This document shows positions 1-13,271 of a stretch of 64,000 bases of DNA, piece by piece. A model generated the notes under the pieces. The model was not told the origin of the DNA. It saw nothing but the letters and a program-made list of their open reading frames with translations, and made no database searches. Within the stretch, counting starts at the first letter, position 1, and the number at the start of each line of letters is the position of its first letter. The position numbers and the translations under genes were made by a program. The DNA is from Rotaria macrura (taxonomy: Eukaryota > Rotifera > Eurotatoria > Philodinida > Philodinidae), in assembly GCA_900239685.1 (NCBI GenBank), contig OENT01000001.1:62001-126000 (forward strand), written 5' to 3'.

Positions 1-1654
1 TCGTTCCAAGAGATAGAATCATTGTTTTCTTTCTAGATGCTAGACTATACGATTGTGCATATGGTTGTCAAATTCGACGTTCAATATTCATTTCAAATTA
101 AAAACACGTGACGACGGTTTTTCGAGTAACGTTTATAGGAACTACTCTTGTTGTATATGGGATATTTTTACGATTGAAAAGAAGAAAAACAAGGGTATTG
201 ATCCTTCAATAGATAATTTTTCTGAAGAACTTCCTCAAGACTAGTCGAGAAGTTTTCTGAAAAAAATGTAGACTATTTATTTTGTTTAGAATGTGAATTT
301 TTCTTCAAAAAACCAGAAAATGAAGTCAAATTTTGAAAAACATCTTCTATAAAGGATTAGTAACTTGTTAATGATTCATGAATGGCCAATAGTTCTAACT
401 TCAAATTTACATGGCTAACTGAACTTTGGTTAGTGATTCTGGTACATAATATTGCAGACCAGGATAGGCATCTCACAGTTCACGTGTGTTCCATTCGTGA
501 CGAACGGGAACCTATCTCAAAATGTATCTATAGAAAACTTCTGAGCTTCTAATCGTTTGTGAATGAATTTCGATTCAAATTTGTAGCAAATCATTTAGAG
601 CTCCGGCGTTCCTGTGACGGTGTGTTTGTGGGTGTAAATGATTACAGAGAATTATCAATCCACACCAAGAACCTCCCTACATAATCAAAATCTGTAAACA
701 ATATCACGTGAAGATGGGATGCAAAACCAATAGAATTCGGTTTGTTCTGTAGAATGGCCTGTTTTCATGAATTTCCTCCTTAATCAAATTTGAAGAATTA
801 TTTAAAATGTGATCCAAAAGCTTCTACTTTCAATAGCACTTTATTTTCGACACATTTTTTTATCAGTCACTTTCTCTGGTATGCTAATACCGTCCTTGCA
901 GTATAGAACATTCCATACAGACGAGACATTCAACTGGTTTAAAGTGATTGCTGTGGCGTATTGTATTAATCAGGCCTCCTACAAACTTCAAAAATGAAAA
1001 AATCATGCATTTTATACCATAAATCAGAGAAAATGACGTATCACAAGATGAAAAAAACATTAATTGTGATGTATTAAAAATTCATTCACTAAAAACATAT
1101 TTCATGGAAAGGCATGAAACGGTTCTGATTCTGAATCCAAATTGTAGATTTTCATTGATGAGAATAGCCGTTTTCATCAATAAACTTCGTAATACATTAA
1201 AAATGAGTGTTCGTTTCATCATCTAAAATAGCATTTGCTTATTTTTTCAAATCACTAAACTGAATTTCAGATACTTATTCTATTATTAAGCGTTTTGATG
1301 ATGTCTATAGTAATTAAATTAACAGACAATGTATCGAGTTTGTTCAGACAGAAAAAAAGTATGGCCTGTCGGCGCATCATTTTTCGATGCCAGATAGAGA
1401 CTATCGTTTGAAGTCAAGTTGGATTTCTCTCCCTTTACAAAAAGTAGTCCAATAAAAATATAATCGATTACAAGAAAAACAGTTGTTTTCTCGCATTATG
1501 TTGTTCGTTTGCTTCTAATCCACACCAAAACATCTTGTTTTGAAAGATTCGAAAGAAAGTCATTTTTTAAAGATTGAATTTAACTCCGAAAAAACTTCTC
1601 TTTATTATCAGTACGTTGCTCTAAGAGAGATTAAAGCCATTTTTCAATTATATT

Positions 1655-1930
1655 AGAAGTCAACTATTTCATATTTCTTGTTGGGATGTAATTGCCAAAG
1701 AGGATTGTTGTATCAATTTCTATGCTGCGAAAGATCATCTGATGCAACTAACTGATCAATATGTTGATAAAACAACGACTATACCTGTTTTGTTTCAAAT
1801 ACAATATTTAGCTGTCCTCGCGAAGAGTAATATTCAATTTTCGATCAAAGAACAACAATGTAGCAGCGCTGCAACCTTGCAATTCAACATATATAAATCA
1901 GATGATGCAGAGTTAACAAACGCTTATATG
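1655..1930 (+). other. Possible isolated exon, product unknown
   Basis: An open frame runs from a stop near 1622 to 1957. It is preceded at about 1650-1654 by an acceptor-like tract ending TATTAG and contains a donor-like GTATGC at about 1930. The translated segment (begins SQLFHISCWDVIAKEDCC, ends DAELTNAYM) has balanced amino acid composition, unlike the low-complexity frames around it, but I recognise no family. A second open segment (about 1990-2206) follows in a different phase. A run of this length is expected about once by chance in a window like this, so this may well be noise. Confidence 0.18.
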
Positions 1931-4900
1931 GTATGCATAAATTTTGTTGTTTATTGATAAAAAAAAGAGATATGAAGCAGAAAATTCATTCTACCAACTA
2001 CACATGCCTCACATTATTTGATTACTCAATATAACTTTGTGATTGTTTTCTTCTTGAAGTTTATTATGAGAATGAGGCAGTTTAATTCGAGTTCCTCCAT
2101 GGAAAAGGTTGAGATTTGCTACGTTTTCAGAAAAAGAATGATTGCACGTGCCATATACTGCTCTCATGGCTCTTTACAAGTAGGAAAGGATAAGTTCCAC
2201 AGTTAATAATAAGAAATCATGACTATCTATAGCTCTCTCCGACCAAGCGACTTTGGTTTTAGAAGAGCTGTGCATTGTGTAGGTTAGTTTCTTGAAAACT
2301 CGGTCTAAGTACTATTCAGATTTTTTTTATGCTTTCCACAACTTTCTCAATCAATAGTTACACAAGAATACTGACTGAGATTTCAAAATTGAATTTCTAC
2401 TTGTGAACGTACTTTTTAGTGTTGCTGACAGCACCGTTATCTTTCTTAGAAGACTGACAGCAGATAAAAATGCTTTTTGATTATAATTGATGTGGATTTT
2501 GAATGAAATGTGATGAAAGATTTAGCTTTGAGTGTTGAATTTTTTCGTCTGAGTTTGAATTCTATCTTCAGTTATAGGGGCAATGTGGAAGCTCATACTT
2601 TGAAGGATTTATAAGGCAAGGAAAAAGTTGGTGTTTAAACAAACTAAATAGTGCTAGAGAACACCTCTTGAATAGTTCTTGCAACAAACTAAGCTGAGTC
2701 AACTCTGACGAAATCAAATACGGGGACAAGAGCTGCAGATGTATCGAACATGTTTACAGCCAGTAATCATCTGAATGAACGACACGAATCAAAAATATCC
2801 AAACTAGGTAGATTTTTACGCGGAAATTTATTACTTGTCTTTGGTGGTATATCTTAACGGGAATAAGTTTTAAGCTGGTTGATTGAAGGAAAATATAAGA
2901 TAATAGCATCTCATATTGTAATTTAGTCTCCAGTAGAGCGTTCAAACTTGTAAAAACCATCGAACAAGGATGGCTCTTTCTAGACTGCAATACCAAATAT
3001 ATTGCATTAAGATTCACCTTTTAGAACAATCTGAATGAAACAAAGCTAAACATTTTTGTAACTACCAGAACAAAGGAAATAAAAATCCATCAAAATAGAA
3101 TTGAAATGTTATCGTTTTTTAGTAGCAGATTTCTGTTTTCGTATCCAACTGCACTATGAACTTTTGAAAAAGTTTTACAAAGTTTCATTTTTCTGGCAGC
3201 ACATTTGAAACATATAAAAATCTTTTATGAATTCGAATTATGTTTCAAGGAGATCAATGCATAAAAGTCTATAAATGTACCAAAAAAATTCTTTATCTTG
3301 CTGTTCAATTTTCAACCTACTGTACTGGTCAAAGTTATAAGACCTTCTAACACATACCCTTTTCTTTTCAATTTTCTTTGTTGATAAATTATATTTTTTT
3401 CTTTAATCTAACATGCTACATGGAGTCATACATGTTGATTCTAATTATTATGAGAAAAAAATTTGATCTCATAAAAATAAAAAAAGAAATTACTTTCAAT
3501 AACAATCATCTACATTATGTTAACCAAAATCATAAGATCACTAGAAGTATTTTTACTATTTTTATGATGCCTCAAATCACTTAATGATCAAATGTTTAAC
3601 GAATAAGACCGAAACTCTTACAATATTACTTCATCAACTTCGGATAGTCTTCTTAAATAGTTTTCTTAGAAGTAGAGCTTATAATTTCCTTCGTTAGTTG
3701 TCATGGACTGCTTCAAAGAATATTTAGTGGAGAAATCTGATTTGAAGCTCTATTGAAATCTGATTTAATTTAATCATTATGTTGCGGAGGTTCGTGGTAA
3801 TTCAACAAACAACGTTTGCAATGTAGTAATAACACTGAAATAAAAATTAACTATACATCAAATATAGCACATCGAGGATGTAAAAACGCATGAAAGAAAA
3901 ATGATGATCGACGTTCATCAACTGTATGTAAACAAATTCGAACGAAAACCAGCATGGAAGTATTGTTTAAACGAGTACTAGCTAAATGCAAACATCTGGA
4001 TGCCCAAGCACAAGTGTCTGTCTTTTTTATATTGGATTTCAAAAGTTAAACTTCAAAACCAAGCCGCGTCGCAAATATGAAGTAATATAAAAAACAACTT
4101 TCTTCCACCTAAAAACAATAAGCTTGGTCAAAGGAATGGCATAGGATCACTTCAGGAGATCAGACACATTTTTAATTAATTAATTATGAAAATCATGAAT
4201 AGTTGCTAAGTTTAAAAGCAGAAGCTAATGAATCGATCGATTTTCTTACACGAACTGAAGATGATAATGCACATGCTAACGTATCCAACTGTGCTTCATG
4301 AATTGCTCATGATCTGTCAATGATATATTCGGAAGCAGTTAATGGCTTCACATACTGTAACGACGATGAAGGATCCCTTATCAATATCTTTTGATACTAG
4401 ATTGAATCAAACACCAAGAAGAAAATACTATCACATGGTTTTGCAACACCACATAGATCATACTAATTCATAAAATACTTCGAGAATAACTATATATAAA
4501 TGTGCTTAAGTTATCTGCCATACTTCTTTGTCTTGACTCAATAGAAAATTTATCATGTGATACTAAAAAAAAGAAACCTAAAAATCTCCTAGAGTTATAA
4601 CATATGACTCGAGATCTAATCAGATGCGATGTATCACGTCTCCATTTTCAGCAACTAATCAATTCCATTTCATGTCTTGGTCAACTGTTTGCCAAAATAT
4701 CGATGCACAACATTCAGAAAATATTAACAATATAATTAAAAAAATATACAAAATTCGTTAGATGATCTTATAACTTTTGGCCAGCGCTAAAGTAACCAGA
4801 GAAAAATGCATGTGAATCAATTTATAAATTATGAAATCTCATATTTTTCGATCTATTAATAGAATTTTTATTCATATTTCGATACCGTTTTATGTGCTGT

Positions 4901-5428
4901 AACAACAATAAATGCTTGTTTGGCTTCGAGTAAGAGAAGATATTTTGGCGGAAAAAAAATTGTTCGAGTCATTTTTTTCGAAGGGAATTATTCAATATAC
5001 ATTCATTGGATCGACGAAGAGCTGATTTATATTTGTATGGTATTGATTGAATTATTAAGTATCTGATTGCTAAAGACAAATCAAAGAAAATATTATTACT
5101 TTGGAGAAATGTAATGGTTGAATTGGAGCTACTTTTAAATATTAATACAGGATAAAATTTTAAAGTTAACCTAGAATGCACTTATTAAAGCATAATACGA
5201 GTTTCTTCATGTCAACAAACCCCTATTCTTTCATTTTTCGATGAGAAAATGAATGCAAATGAAAATTGATTTCTTATTGTCCCTTGAATGTAAATGAAAA
5301 AGATTCACTATAAGCATTACAAAGTCATGATTTAGCCTCGCTTTTATATTTTGCGAACGCTCCAATAACAATTTTATTGAACATGATTTGAACTTTCATG
5401 TTGATACTAATCCAGCTGCTTTTAACAG

Positions 5429-5453
5429 CTGCCTTGGCCAAAAAGCAAGGCAG
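5429..5453. repeat. Perfect 8-bp stem hairpin
   Basis: CTGCCTTG at 5429-5436 is perfectly complementary to CAAGGCAG at 5446-5453, with a 9-base loop. No gene or pyrimidine tract nearby gives it a role. It may be an old repeat fragment. Confidence 0.5.
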
Positions 5454-7956
5454 ACTTCTAACCGGACCATCTAAAGCTTATATATATGCAGTCATATACT
5501 ATGTGTTGCTTAGTTTAAATTTTAATTTATGACATTATAGGAGAAAATAAGTTACATTTCAAATAGAAACAAAGATCTTTACTGCAATACGCCCATTTGA
5601 ATAGCTGTGGAATAATTATTTTAAAGAATACCGGGGAGGGAGACAGATCTTGTGAGTCTTTAGATTTATTCTTACGAATTGTGCTTATCGTAAGTTTTTC
5701 AATAGCTGTTGGATCTGTCCTCTTTTAGTTGTGTCATATAAACAATAGATCTATTGCTACATATACATCTAAATAATTTTAAAATCCATTCAAGATCAAA
5801 CATTCTGTGGAATAGAGTGTTACTTTTTTTAATCATGAATTCACAGTGCGATGGTTTGACGTATCTGCCAGCATCTTCAAAATGTTTGTTGATGTAATTA
5901 TAAAATCTAATACTATGGATATCATTGAAAACAGATCATGTGAGTGTAAGTAAACCATTGATCACTTAGAATTCCTGAAGAAAACAACACCTTGTATCGT
6001 GACTAAGTACGATAATTGGCATGTTGTGGTGAGGTGAATCGGGAAACTACTGATTGAACTCAACTGAAACTCAAAATAAATCACCATACTCAGCTAAACT
6101 CATTTTAAATCACAAACTCACAACTTGTAGTTTCCACCTTGGGTGAGTTGGTATAAGAAACATCTTGTGTCTACTGTTCTACTGAGATGCAAAGTCTTGG
6201 CAGCATCTACACTGATCCTATTAAGATCACAGAAATCCCAAACATTCAGAATTCTTAAAATAGGAATAAATACGACATTCAAAAGTCCTCTCTCGTGCTC
6301 AACCAAAATCCAACACTTATACCCAGCTGTTCGATAACCCATATAATGATTCTCAGTCCTAAGTTTCACCTTTCTCGAGCTTAATGACTTTTAACCGATT
6401 TTCGGAGCACATTCATCGTACAAAGGAAAACTAGTTCTGGTCACATTATATAAAAAATTGTGAGCAGCATTTTGCCTGATTTTCATCGATTACTGTGCAT
6501 TGATGGTACGAAAGTTTATATATTATGTAACTCGAGTTCGTCTATAGTCGGAAATACAATTGCTTAGTAGAACTTAATACATAGACGAAAGAAGATCGAA
6601 CTATTAATTCATTATCCAATAGGAAGAGATGTAGCTTTAGTCATAGAGATGTTTATAATCCATATATTTGTATTCGTGTATCAATAGATATGGATAGAAG
6701 TAGATATACTTTTACTTTCACTTTATTACTATGCTCACAGATCCACAGACATATATTTTGAAATTATGAGTATAAGTATGTTCAAGCAAAATGAAGTCTT
6801 CACGTATCCGAGAAAAAACATCCTGTCATATGTTTTCTAAATCTTTAATTGTAAATTAAACTCGAAACTATTTGCTGTATCAAACATCTTTTTTTAAGAA
6901 ACTGAGTCTTGTGACAAATGAACATGGAGGATCTAGTAAAAAAAGATATATTCATAAAGAGCCCTCAAATAGAAATAGGAGAGGTTAGATAAGAGCTGCA
7001 ATCGATTCTGAAGCTGAATTTTAACCGAAGATTAATATCAGAACCGCTTCCTATTATTCAGAATCATCAAAAGCTTACGTTAGATATTGCCACAAGAAAA
7101 ATCGTCCATTTGCTGAACTAGATTGAAAACGTCGCACGAAAATCACTTTGATCGGAATTCCATCAAATTGTATAGAGTTTTTATAGAATAGACGAAATCC
7201 TATCGGAATCCGGAAGGCGAAGTAACTTTCGGATCCCTAGTACTGGATGCTATTGGAACCTTCTGTAGGAATTCGACGGGATCCTACGTGAACTTTGAAC
7301 CCATCCCTAGTAATGTCACTAGAAGTATTAATTAGTGCCTACTTAAGAAAATAGAGTTCATCCGTTGGGTTTATTTGTAGGTCCATCTCTGGGAATATGA
7401 TGAAATCCAATCGGATTCATTCATATAGGATCTGCAATTCCATGTTTAAAAAGGAGAAAAACTTTACACTAACTTCAGTAACTTCGTTCTGTGTGAGCGA
7501 ATTACTTTACTGTTTGCCCATTTCCCACCATTCCTGTAGCCCCTCTCCCCCCCCCCCACCCTCTCTCCGTCAGCACACACCTGAAAAAGTAAATGATTGT
7601 TTAAAATTTTGAAATCAACATGAATAAATAGGCAGAAAACTTACGATGGGATCTTTCGTACACGGAAAAAATTCATTTTCTGCAACTCACTTTTTTCCAA
7701 ATATTTTCACAGATTTCTGTCATTCTCTATTCGAAAAAGAAGAAGTCAAAGCAAAACAAACAGAAATTATTTTTTCGCTTGTCTCAGTTAACAATTTTCC
7801 GATGGCACATACCAGAATTTTCGAAAGAGCCTTATTATCATCAGTGAATTTTGTTTTACATTGATATAATTATCGTGTAATTCTTATATTTTATTTTTGA
7901 TACAGAACTTTTCGGTCCTTTTTATTCTTTTATAAAAAAAAGCCAAGGTGCTAGTA

Positions 7957-8018
7957 CACTTCGTCGCACGACCCTTCGTCGCGATCACTTCGTCTCGAAC
8001 ACTTCGTCGCAATGATAA
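7957..8018 (+). repeat. Left terminal inverted repeat
   Basis: Four CTTCGTC units. It matches the reverse complement of the right arm with three substitutions over the first 47 bp, then skips two units present on the right. Confidence 0.85.
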
Positions 8019-9119
8019 TTCTTCACGATAATTTATCGTACATAAACGAAAGAATTAATTAATTGAATTACAGAATTTAGATTGGTCTGTTATTTAATTT
8101 TCCCCATTGTACAATTTTATCTTTATCTGATTGCTCAATAATGTAAATTTAAAAAAAAAAGAAAAATAGATCTATCCAATGTCTGCTCGTGAATTTTAAA
8201 TTGATACTAACAAAATTCCTAGATTTGTTTCCGCATCAAATTTCAAGGAAATTAACCAAAGAAAAACATATTTCTCTCATATGAAAAATACCTTCGAACT
8301 GAAAGATTTTTCGCGATCCAATAAAGCATTCAAAGCATTTCACCCAAAGATGTTTCGAAAAAACATATGACCATAGATGGAATTCGAACTTAAAACAAGA
8401 TACTCTAGTTTTTAAGTTTCGTTTACGCTTTTAAAAAAGAATGCTTAACTTGTAGCTATCTTGAACGTAGTAAAACTCGAGTAAAATAAGTTTTTTGCAT
8501 AGAATTTGTCGACATGAATTTATAAAATTTATTTAAACTTAACTTTTTCAATATAAACGAAGTTAGCTTGGTTGAAAGAATTTTTTCTTGAATTTAAAAA
8601 TCTACTAAATTCAAAGACGCCACCTGTACATAATAAGGACATTAAACAATAATATCCCAGAATGTATGACGATTATTTTTTATTTATATTCACAGCATGA
8701 AAACTTGAAACCACAACGAAAATTTTTTTACATTAATTTATTTATCCATATATTTTCTAATCCCCAACAGTTACTTCAGAGATATTGAGTGAATGATGAA
8801 TTTCAAACGAGAGAGAGTTTCATCTTAGTTAGTCGTAGTTTTCCTTAGTTCTAAATTTGCTCAGAAATCATTTTCTTGAAATACTTTAGTTTTATTTAAT
8901 AGTAGATTAGTTGAACTTTAACAAAATAATTTCTCAAACAGTATCAATAAAACAAAGTTATTTTTTAATCTGACTGCATATTCTACCCATTATGTTACTC
9001 TAATAATTACATGGTAGAGTATACATTCATGTAATTAATTGTGTAACATAATAAACAGCATGACTTAATCCAATTAAGTTCATCTTTTCGTTTAAATACG
9101 ATGAATTTATCGCAACAAG

Positions 9120-9212
9120 TTATCATTGCGACGAAGTGTCGTGCGACGAAGTGATCGTGCGACGAAGTGTTCGCGACGAAGTGATCGCGACGAACTGTCG
9201 TGCGACGAAGTG
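9120..9212 (-). repeat. Right terminal inverted repeat
   Basis: Six GACGAAG-type units ending in GCGACGAAGTG at 9212. It is about 31 bp longer than the left arm because of two extra units, which suggests slippage or unequal exchange within the iterons. Confidence 0.85.
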
Positions 9213-9222
9213 AGCGGTCACC

Positions 9223-10034
9223 GAATCTGAATGCCAACGATTGTGTTAGGAGGAACTGTTCAATCTTTAGAAGACGCTCGTAACATTTTAGCAGCTAATC
9301 AGAACGTGCTAGCATACGATTAGCCATAAATTCATGGATCTGTGACAGTATGAGATACAATTAAGAAATCGATTTTATTGTAAAATTGATTTCTACAAAA
9401 TTATTGACATTGAATACCTCATTTCATCCTTTTAGGACGATGATATTGACATATGGAACATTTTCTTGTAGAATAATCGAAAACAGAACTTAGTGAAACA
9501 TTATATGCCAAAAACTAAGTTGATAGGAAACAGAGCGGATGAACTCTCGCAGATCTTGTCATAAGCGTATATGATGGGATTCATTTTTTTCCTTAATTAT
9601 GGGATGTTACTGGCATAGATATAAATGGTCCATCATGTCTGAACAAATTTTTACAAGTTTATCGATATTGGGCTTAGGTTTTATCCTAATGGTAAAGCAA
9701 TATTCATTAGTTTAAATTTCATTGTCAAGTTATATTCCAACTTAAAAGGTTCAGATAAACGAAAATTCAAAACTATTTTTTTCGATAATAAGGTTTACTG
9801 CAACAAAAATACAAAAAGCAAAAGAAAATACCATAATTTTTATTAACATTAGTTAGGATAACATCGTGCTGACATTATAATAACGAGTTATCGTCGTCTA
9901 GATTTTTCCCACTCAATATATCTACTTGTTTTGTTTTGCTGATTTTTAGTGAAAAAGTAAATATGAATAGACTAACACTAATTTATTTTGATATTGAAAT
10001 TCGATCATTTTTGGTTTTTATTATAGAAGATGTG
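9223..10034. other. Intergenic spacer
   Basis: AT-rich, no gene seen. On the minus strand AATAAA (10017-10022) lies 13 bases beyond the stop codon of the receptor gene to the right and could be its polyadenylation signal. Confidence 0.6.
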
Positions 10035-11171
10035 TCATTTAATATGTATCAATGGTATGAATAATGTTCCAAACCAATGTATATAGATAAATGTTGATAA
10101 TTGTAGAGATGATACATCAAACAAAGATAAAAGTATATAGGGTAAATGTACTAGTAACAAAAGACATGTGATGATAAATAATAGACAAGCATTGAGTGGT
10201 TGTTCAATACTATCTTTTTTTTCTATTGATGATGAATGAATGCATGAAGATGTTGAAAGTTCATCAAACAGGAACAATGATTCATGCTGAGCGAATTTAT
10301 GCGATAATGACTGATCAATCTTATACGACGATGATTCTAAGAATGAAGATATTCTTGTCTGAAACAAAGATAAAGAAAATTAACCATTAGTTATTATTTT
10401 TATTTTGGTTCATGTTTTTATATTTACATCAGATGTATATAATCCATCTTTTGATTGATCCAATTGAAAATTAAATATAGTCTCAATAAGAAATTTCAAT
10501 TCTTTCATATCTTTATGATGTTCATTAATACAGAGATGATGTGAACTATTCTCTGGTTGCTTTTTATAATAATAGTAATAATAATAATAGTAAAGAAGAG
10601 GCCAACCAACATGAATGCTACTTAATACAAATGAAATGATTATTGGAATACAATACAAGCTAAAATAAAGGATTGGAAATATCCACCATGGAACGTTCGT
10701 TGTTAATCTTCGATAAGGTAAATAATCGATCTCATCATATGGTGAAGTCAACCATAATAGTGGAGAATATGCAATAATAGGCACTAGCCAAATAAAACAA
10801 ACAAAACTCCGTTGAAATGAACGAATAGTTATCAATAGAACGAGAGAATACAGTTGTACAGCATCAACAATATGAAATAAATATGACCATAAACGCCATA
10901 ATACGGATTCTGATGACCATATTGTACGAAAATAGAATAATGGTATAAGCCATAGAGAAACAATCAACGATGATAATGATGAATTAATTAATATTAAACG
11001 AATCGATCTGATGTTTTGACTTTTCTTACCAATAATTACATAAAGTATATGTAATACGTTGATAACAAAAATTAATAAAAGAAGAAACGTTATCAAATGA
11101 AATTCAACGGAAATCGTTTTCATATCTAAAATGTTGAAAATTTGTGTCTTTTTTTTTCTTACAATAAACAT
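10035..11171 (-). CDS. Divergent rhodopsin-like 7TM receptor (orphan)
   Basis: Two exons on the minus strand, 11171-10428 and 10358-10035, joined in phase 0 over a 69-bp intron (donor GTAAAT, acceptor TTTGTTTCAG), give about 355 aa. Seven hydrophobic segments fit a class A receptor: TM1 about 22-46, TM2 57-77, TM3 92-114, TM4 124-142, TM5 162-188, TM6 285-308 and TM7 315-333. The ATG at 11171 was used. A second in-frame Met (MKTISVEF) lies 16 codons later, just before TM1. Hallmarks are eroded: no Asp in TM2, no D/ERY after TM3 (the region reads TIRSFQR), and IPLIH where NPxxY is expected. The third intracellular loop carries nine consecutive Tyr encoded by TAT/TAC triplets. The C-terminal tail is nearly absent. 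Ligand and coupling cannot be guessed. The topology is firm, the family call moderate. Confidence 0.75.
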
Positions 11172-13223
11172 ATTACTCAGTTTTGTACATCAAAGAACAC
11201 ATCTGTTCTTGATCGATATTGCCGTGTCTGTTCATAGTGATATGTATATGTTCTACACGAGAGTATATCTTACACAGTTAACTCTTTCTTGATATATGAC
11301 AGGACCAACAATGTACGCATGATAAGATAGATGATGATATCATTATGTTATAGAATATTGATACCATGCTTAAATAATTAAATTGAATCGTTTACAAAAA
11401 AATGCATTTGACCAGAAAATTTTAAAATAGTATCTAATTATTAAAAGAATCAAATAGAGATAGAGAGGAGGTAGTTGACTCATTTTTTATATTCAATGTC
11501 ATATCTGGTTAATATAAATCATTATAATGTTCTAGATACTTTTCATTTCTTTGAAAGTTGATTACAGTTAATTACTCTCTAAGTAGAAAAAATGTTCTGT
11601 TAGGCGTTTATTGATTGTACGTTATGTAATCGTGACTCGCTTTGAATCTCAATGGTTTAGATAGAATAGCATACGAACACTAGTTAATCTAAATGAAAAA
11701 GAAAGGTTAAGAAATAATCTATTGGAAGAAAAGAGTATTAAATTTCTTTGGATAGAGAAAGATTTACTGCTTATTCAAATTAGATACTTTTGTCTTCGTA
11801 CCATAGATCTATTACTTATTCACTAGATATATTTTGATTTCTATAGTGTAAGTTGACGTACAATATTAGAACAAAGTCGAATCTAATTTTTATCGCATTA
11901 GAAGGAAGCAAAAGGTCTCTCTCGTCTTTGTTCTAACAATATATATATACATACATTTAATGTTGAAGAAACAAACAATTCCAATGAATGCGATATTACC
12001 TGAAAATATTTGAGTTTTTCGTTCAACTAAAATACGTTAGCACTGGTGAAGATAAACATGTTCAATAAAATGTCTAGGCACAATATTTCGATTCTTTTTC
12101 AAGAGACTCTTTACTTTAGGGCTTTATCGTTTTCTCTCTACTTTGATCATTCCTTTTTTTCTCTACACTTGACGGAATAAATGAGAACTTGTAATAGATT
12201 ATATATGGCTTCAGGTGAGTGTCATCATTTTTTGGAACAAGTAATTTGAATGAACCAAAAATGATTAGAAGATGTTTTCTTGATGTTGTATGATACATGA
12301 ACCAAACTTGGTTGAAGCGAATAATAAATGCGTTCGTTCAAAAAAAAAACTATCGTGAAACACCAACAACACCAATCAACCAACAACTTTTGAAAATTGC
12401 TTATCGTACTCTTCTCTTTGTAAGAAACTCATTTAAAATTCAATTTCATTAAAAGTTATTTGACTTTTTCTGAAAAATGTAGAATTAATCTTGCCACAAA
12501 AATATATTTTATAGTCCAAATTGAAATATGAGCACACATTAAAGCAAATATTAAACACACAAGTGCACAAAAAGACATTGTAAAGATATTAAGATAAAAA
12601 GTAACACTACTACTTGTAGGTTTCTAAATGATCAGAAAAAAGTCAGCAACTTTTCATCGGTACAGATGTTTTTGATAGTAGAGCAAATGTAATCTGCAAT
12701 GATTTCTCAAAATTGAATTTATTATTAACAGAAGAAACAGGAGATTCATCACTTTTTCTTTTCAAGTGAATGAAAAGAGTTGATTCTTCGTGTAATAATC
12801 ATATTTATATTAAATCAAAATATTGAAATTCACCTAGTTAAAAGTTACATCAAATTCTCTTTATCGATAATGAATATGACGATATTGATGACTTGAAAAA
12901 GAACTCAAAACTGTCACTATTTCTGTTTAATGAATAGTTTTTTCCATACGTCATCTTAAGAGGTGCACACTTTGTACTACTGTGTTGTAAAACGTTTCGT
13001 TATAACAAACGTTGTAAAATTTGAAGCAAATATTCAAAACTACAGCATCAACTGTAGCCAGGTAAAACGTCAAGTTGATGATGACACACCATTTATTCTT
13101 TTTTTTATCTAAAGTATTGTGTAACTTTCAGCTGACAGAAATAAATGCATATTGACATTTCATTTCATTTATTTATTTTTTCCTAGGTCCCCAAGATAAC
13201 GGTAGATATAAAATGCTATGTAG
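11172..13223. other. Intergenic spacer
   Basis: Two kilobases of AT-rich DNA between divergently oriented genes (receptor on the left, GST on the right), so it should hold both promoters. I cannot identify specific sites. A small 6-bp stem hairpin (CTACAG/CTGTAG) lies at about 13042-13059. Confidence 0.5.
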
Positions 13224-13256
13224 GTAGGTTTCATTTTTCATTTCATTTACTTTTAT

Positions 13257-13266
13257 ATTTTATCAG
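13257..13266 (+). promoter_or_regulatory. 3' splice-acceptor-like tract before GST start
   Basis: A T-rich tract ending ATCAG at 13266 lies 5 bases before the GST ATG. It could accept a spliced leader, which bdelloid rotifers use, or close a 43-bp 5'-UTR intron starting at GTAGGT (13224). Confidence 0.45.
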
Positions 13267-13271
13267 TAAGA

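Larger units (their letters stand above)
1..7946. other. Intergenic, no convincing gene
   Basis: About 7.9 kb of AT-rich sequence. Open frames here are 60-110 codons, which is what chance gives at this base composition, and none matches a family I know. A good acceptor-like tract ending in AG at about 38-44 is followed by short open frames in two phases, so the last exon of a gene beginning left of the window cannot be excluded. The best internal coding candidate (about 1655-1930) and a hairpin (5429-5453) are listed separately. A poly-C run lies near 7547-7558. Confidence 0.6.
7957..9212. mobile_element. Non-autonomous DNA transposon with iteron-built terminal inverted repeats
   Basis: The left arm (7957-8018) and the reverse complement of the right arm (9120-9212) both begin CACTTCGTCGCACGAC and end GTCGCAATGATAA. 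They are made of repeated ACTTCGTCGC units separated by short CACGA or GATC-type spacers. The left arm has four units and the right arm six, so the right arm has gained about 31 bp. Weaker similarity continues inward to about 8072 and 9064, including shared CGATAA, ATCGTA and AAACGAAA blocks. Outside both ends, GGTG (7947-7950) and CACC (9219-9222) sit at the same 6-bp distance, so the true termini may lie there. I see no clear target-site duplication. The interior has no open frame that could be a transposase. The only frame over 60 codons is a translation of the right arm. I read it as a MITE-like or deletion-derivative element, superfamily unassigned. Confidence 0.8.

Noticed and set aside
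6118-6369. 83-codon minus and 64-codon plus frames on the same DNA
   Set aside because: Mutually overlapping frames without homology or splice signals. At most one could be real, and neither looks it.
9007-9237. 76-codon minus-strand open frame rich in Arg, Val, His and Asp
   Set aside because: It is a translation of the transposon's right inverted-repeat iterons, not a protein gene.
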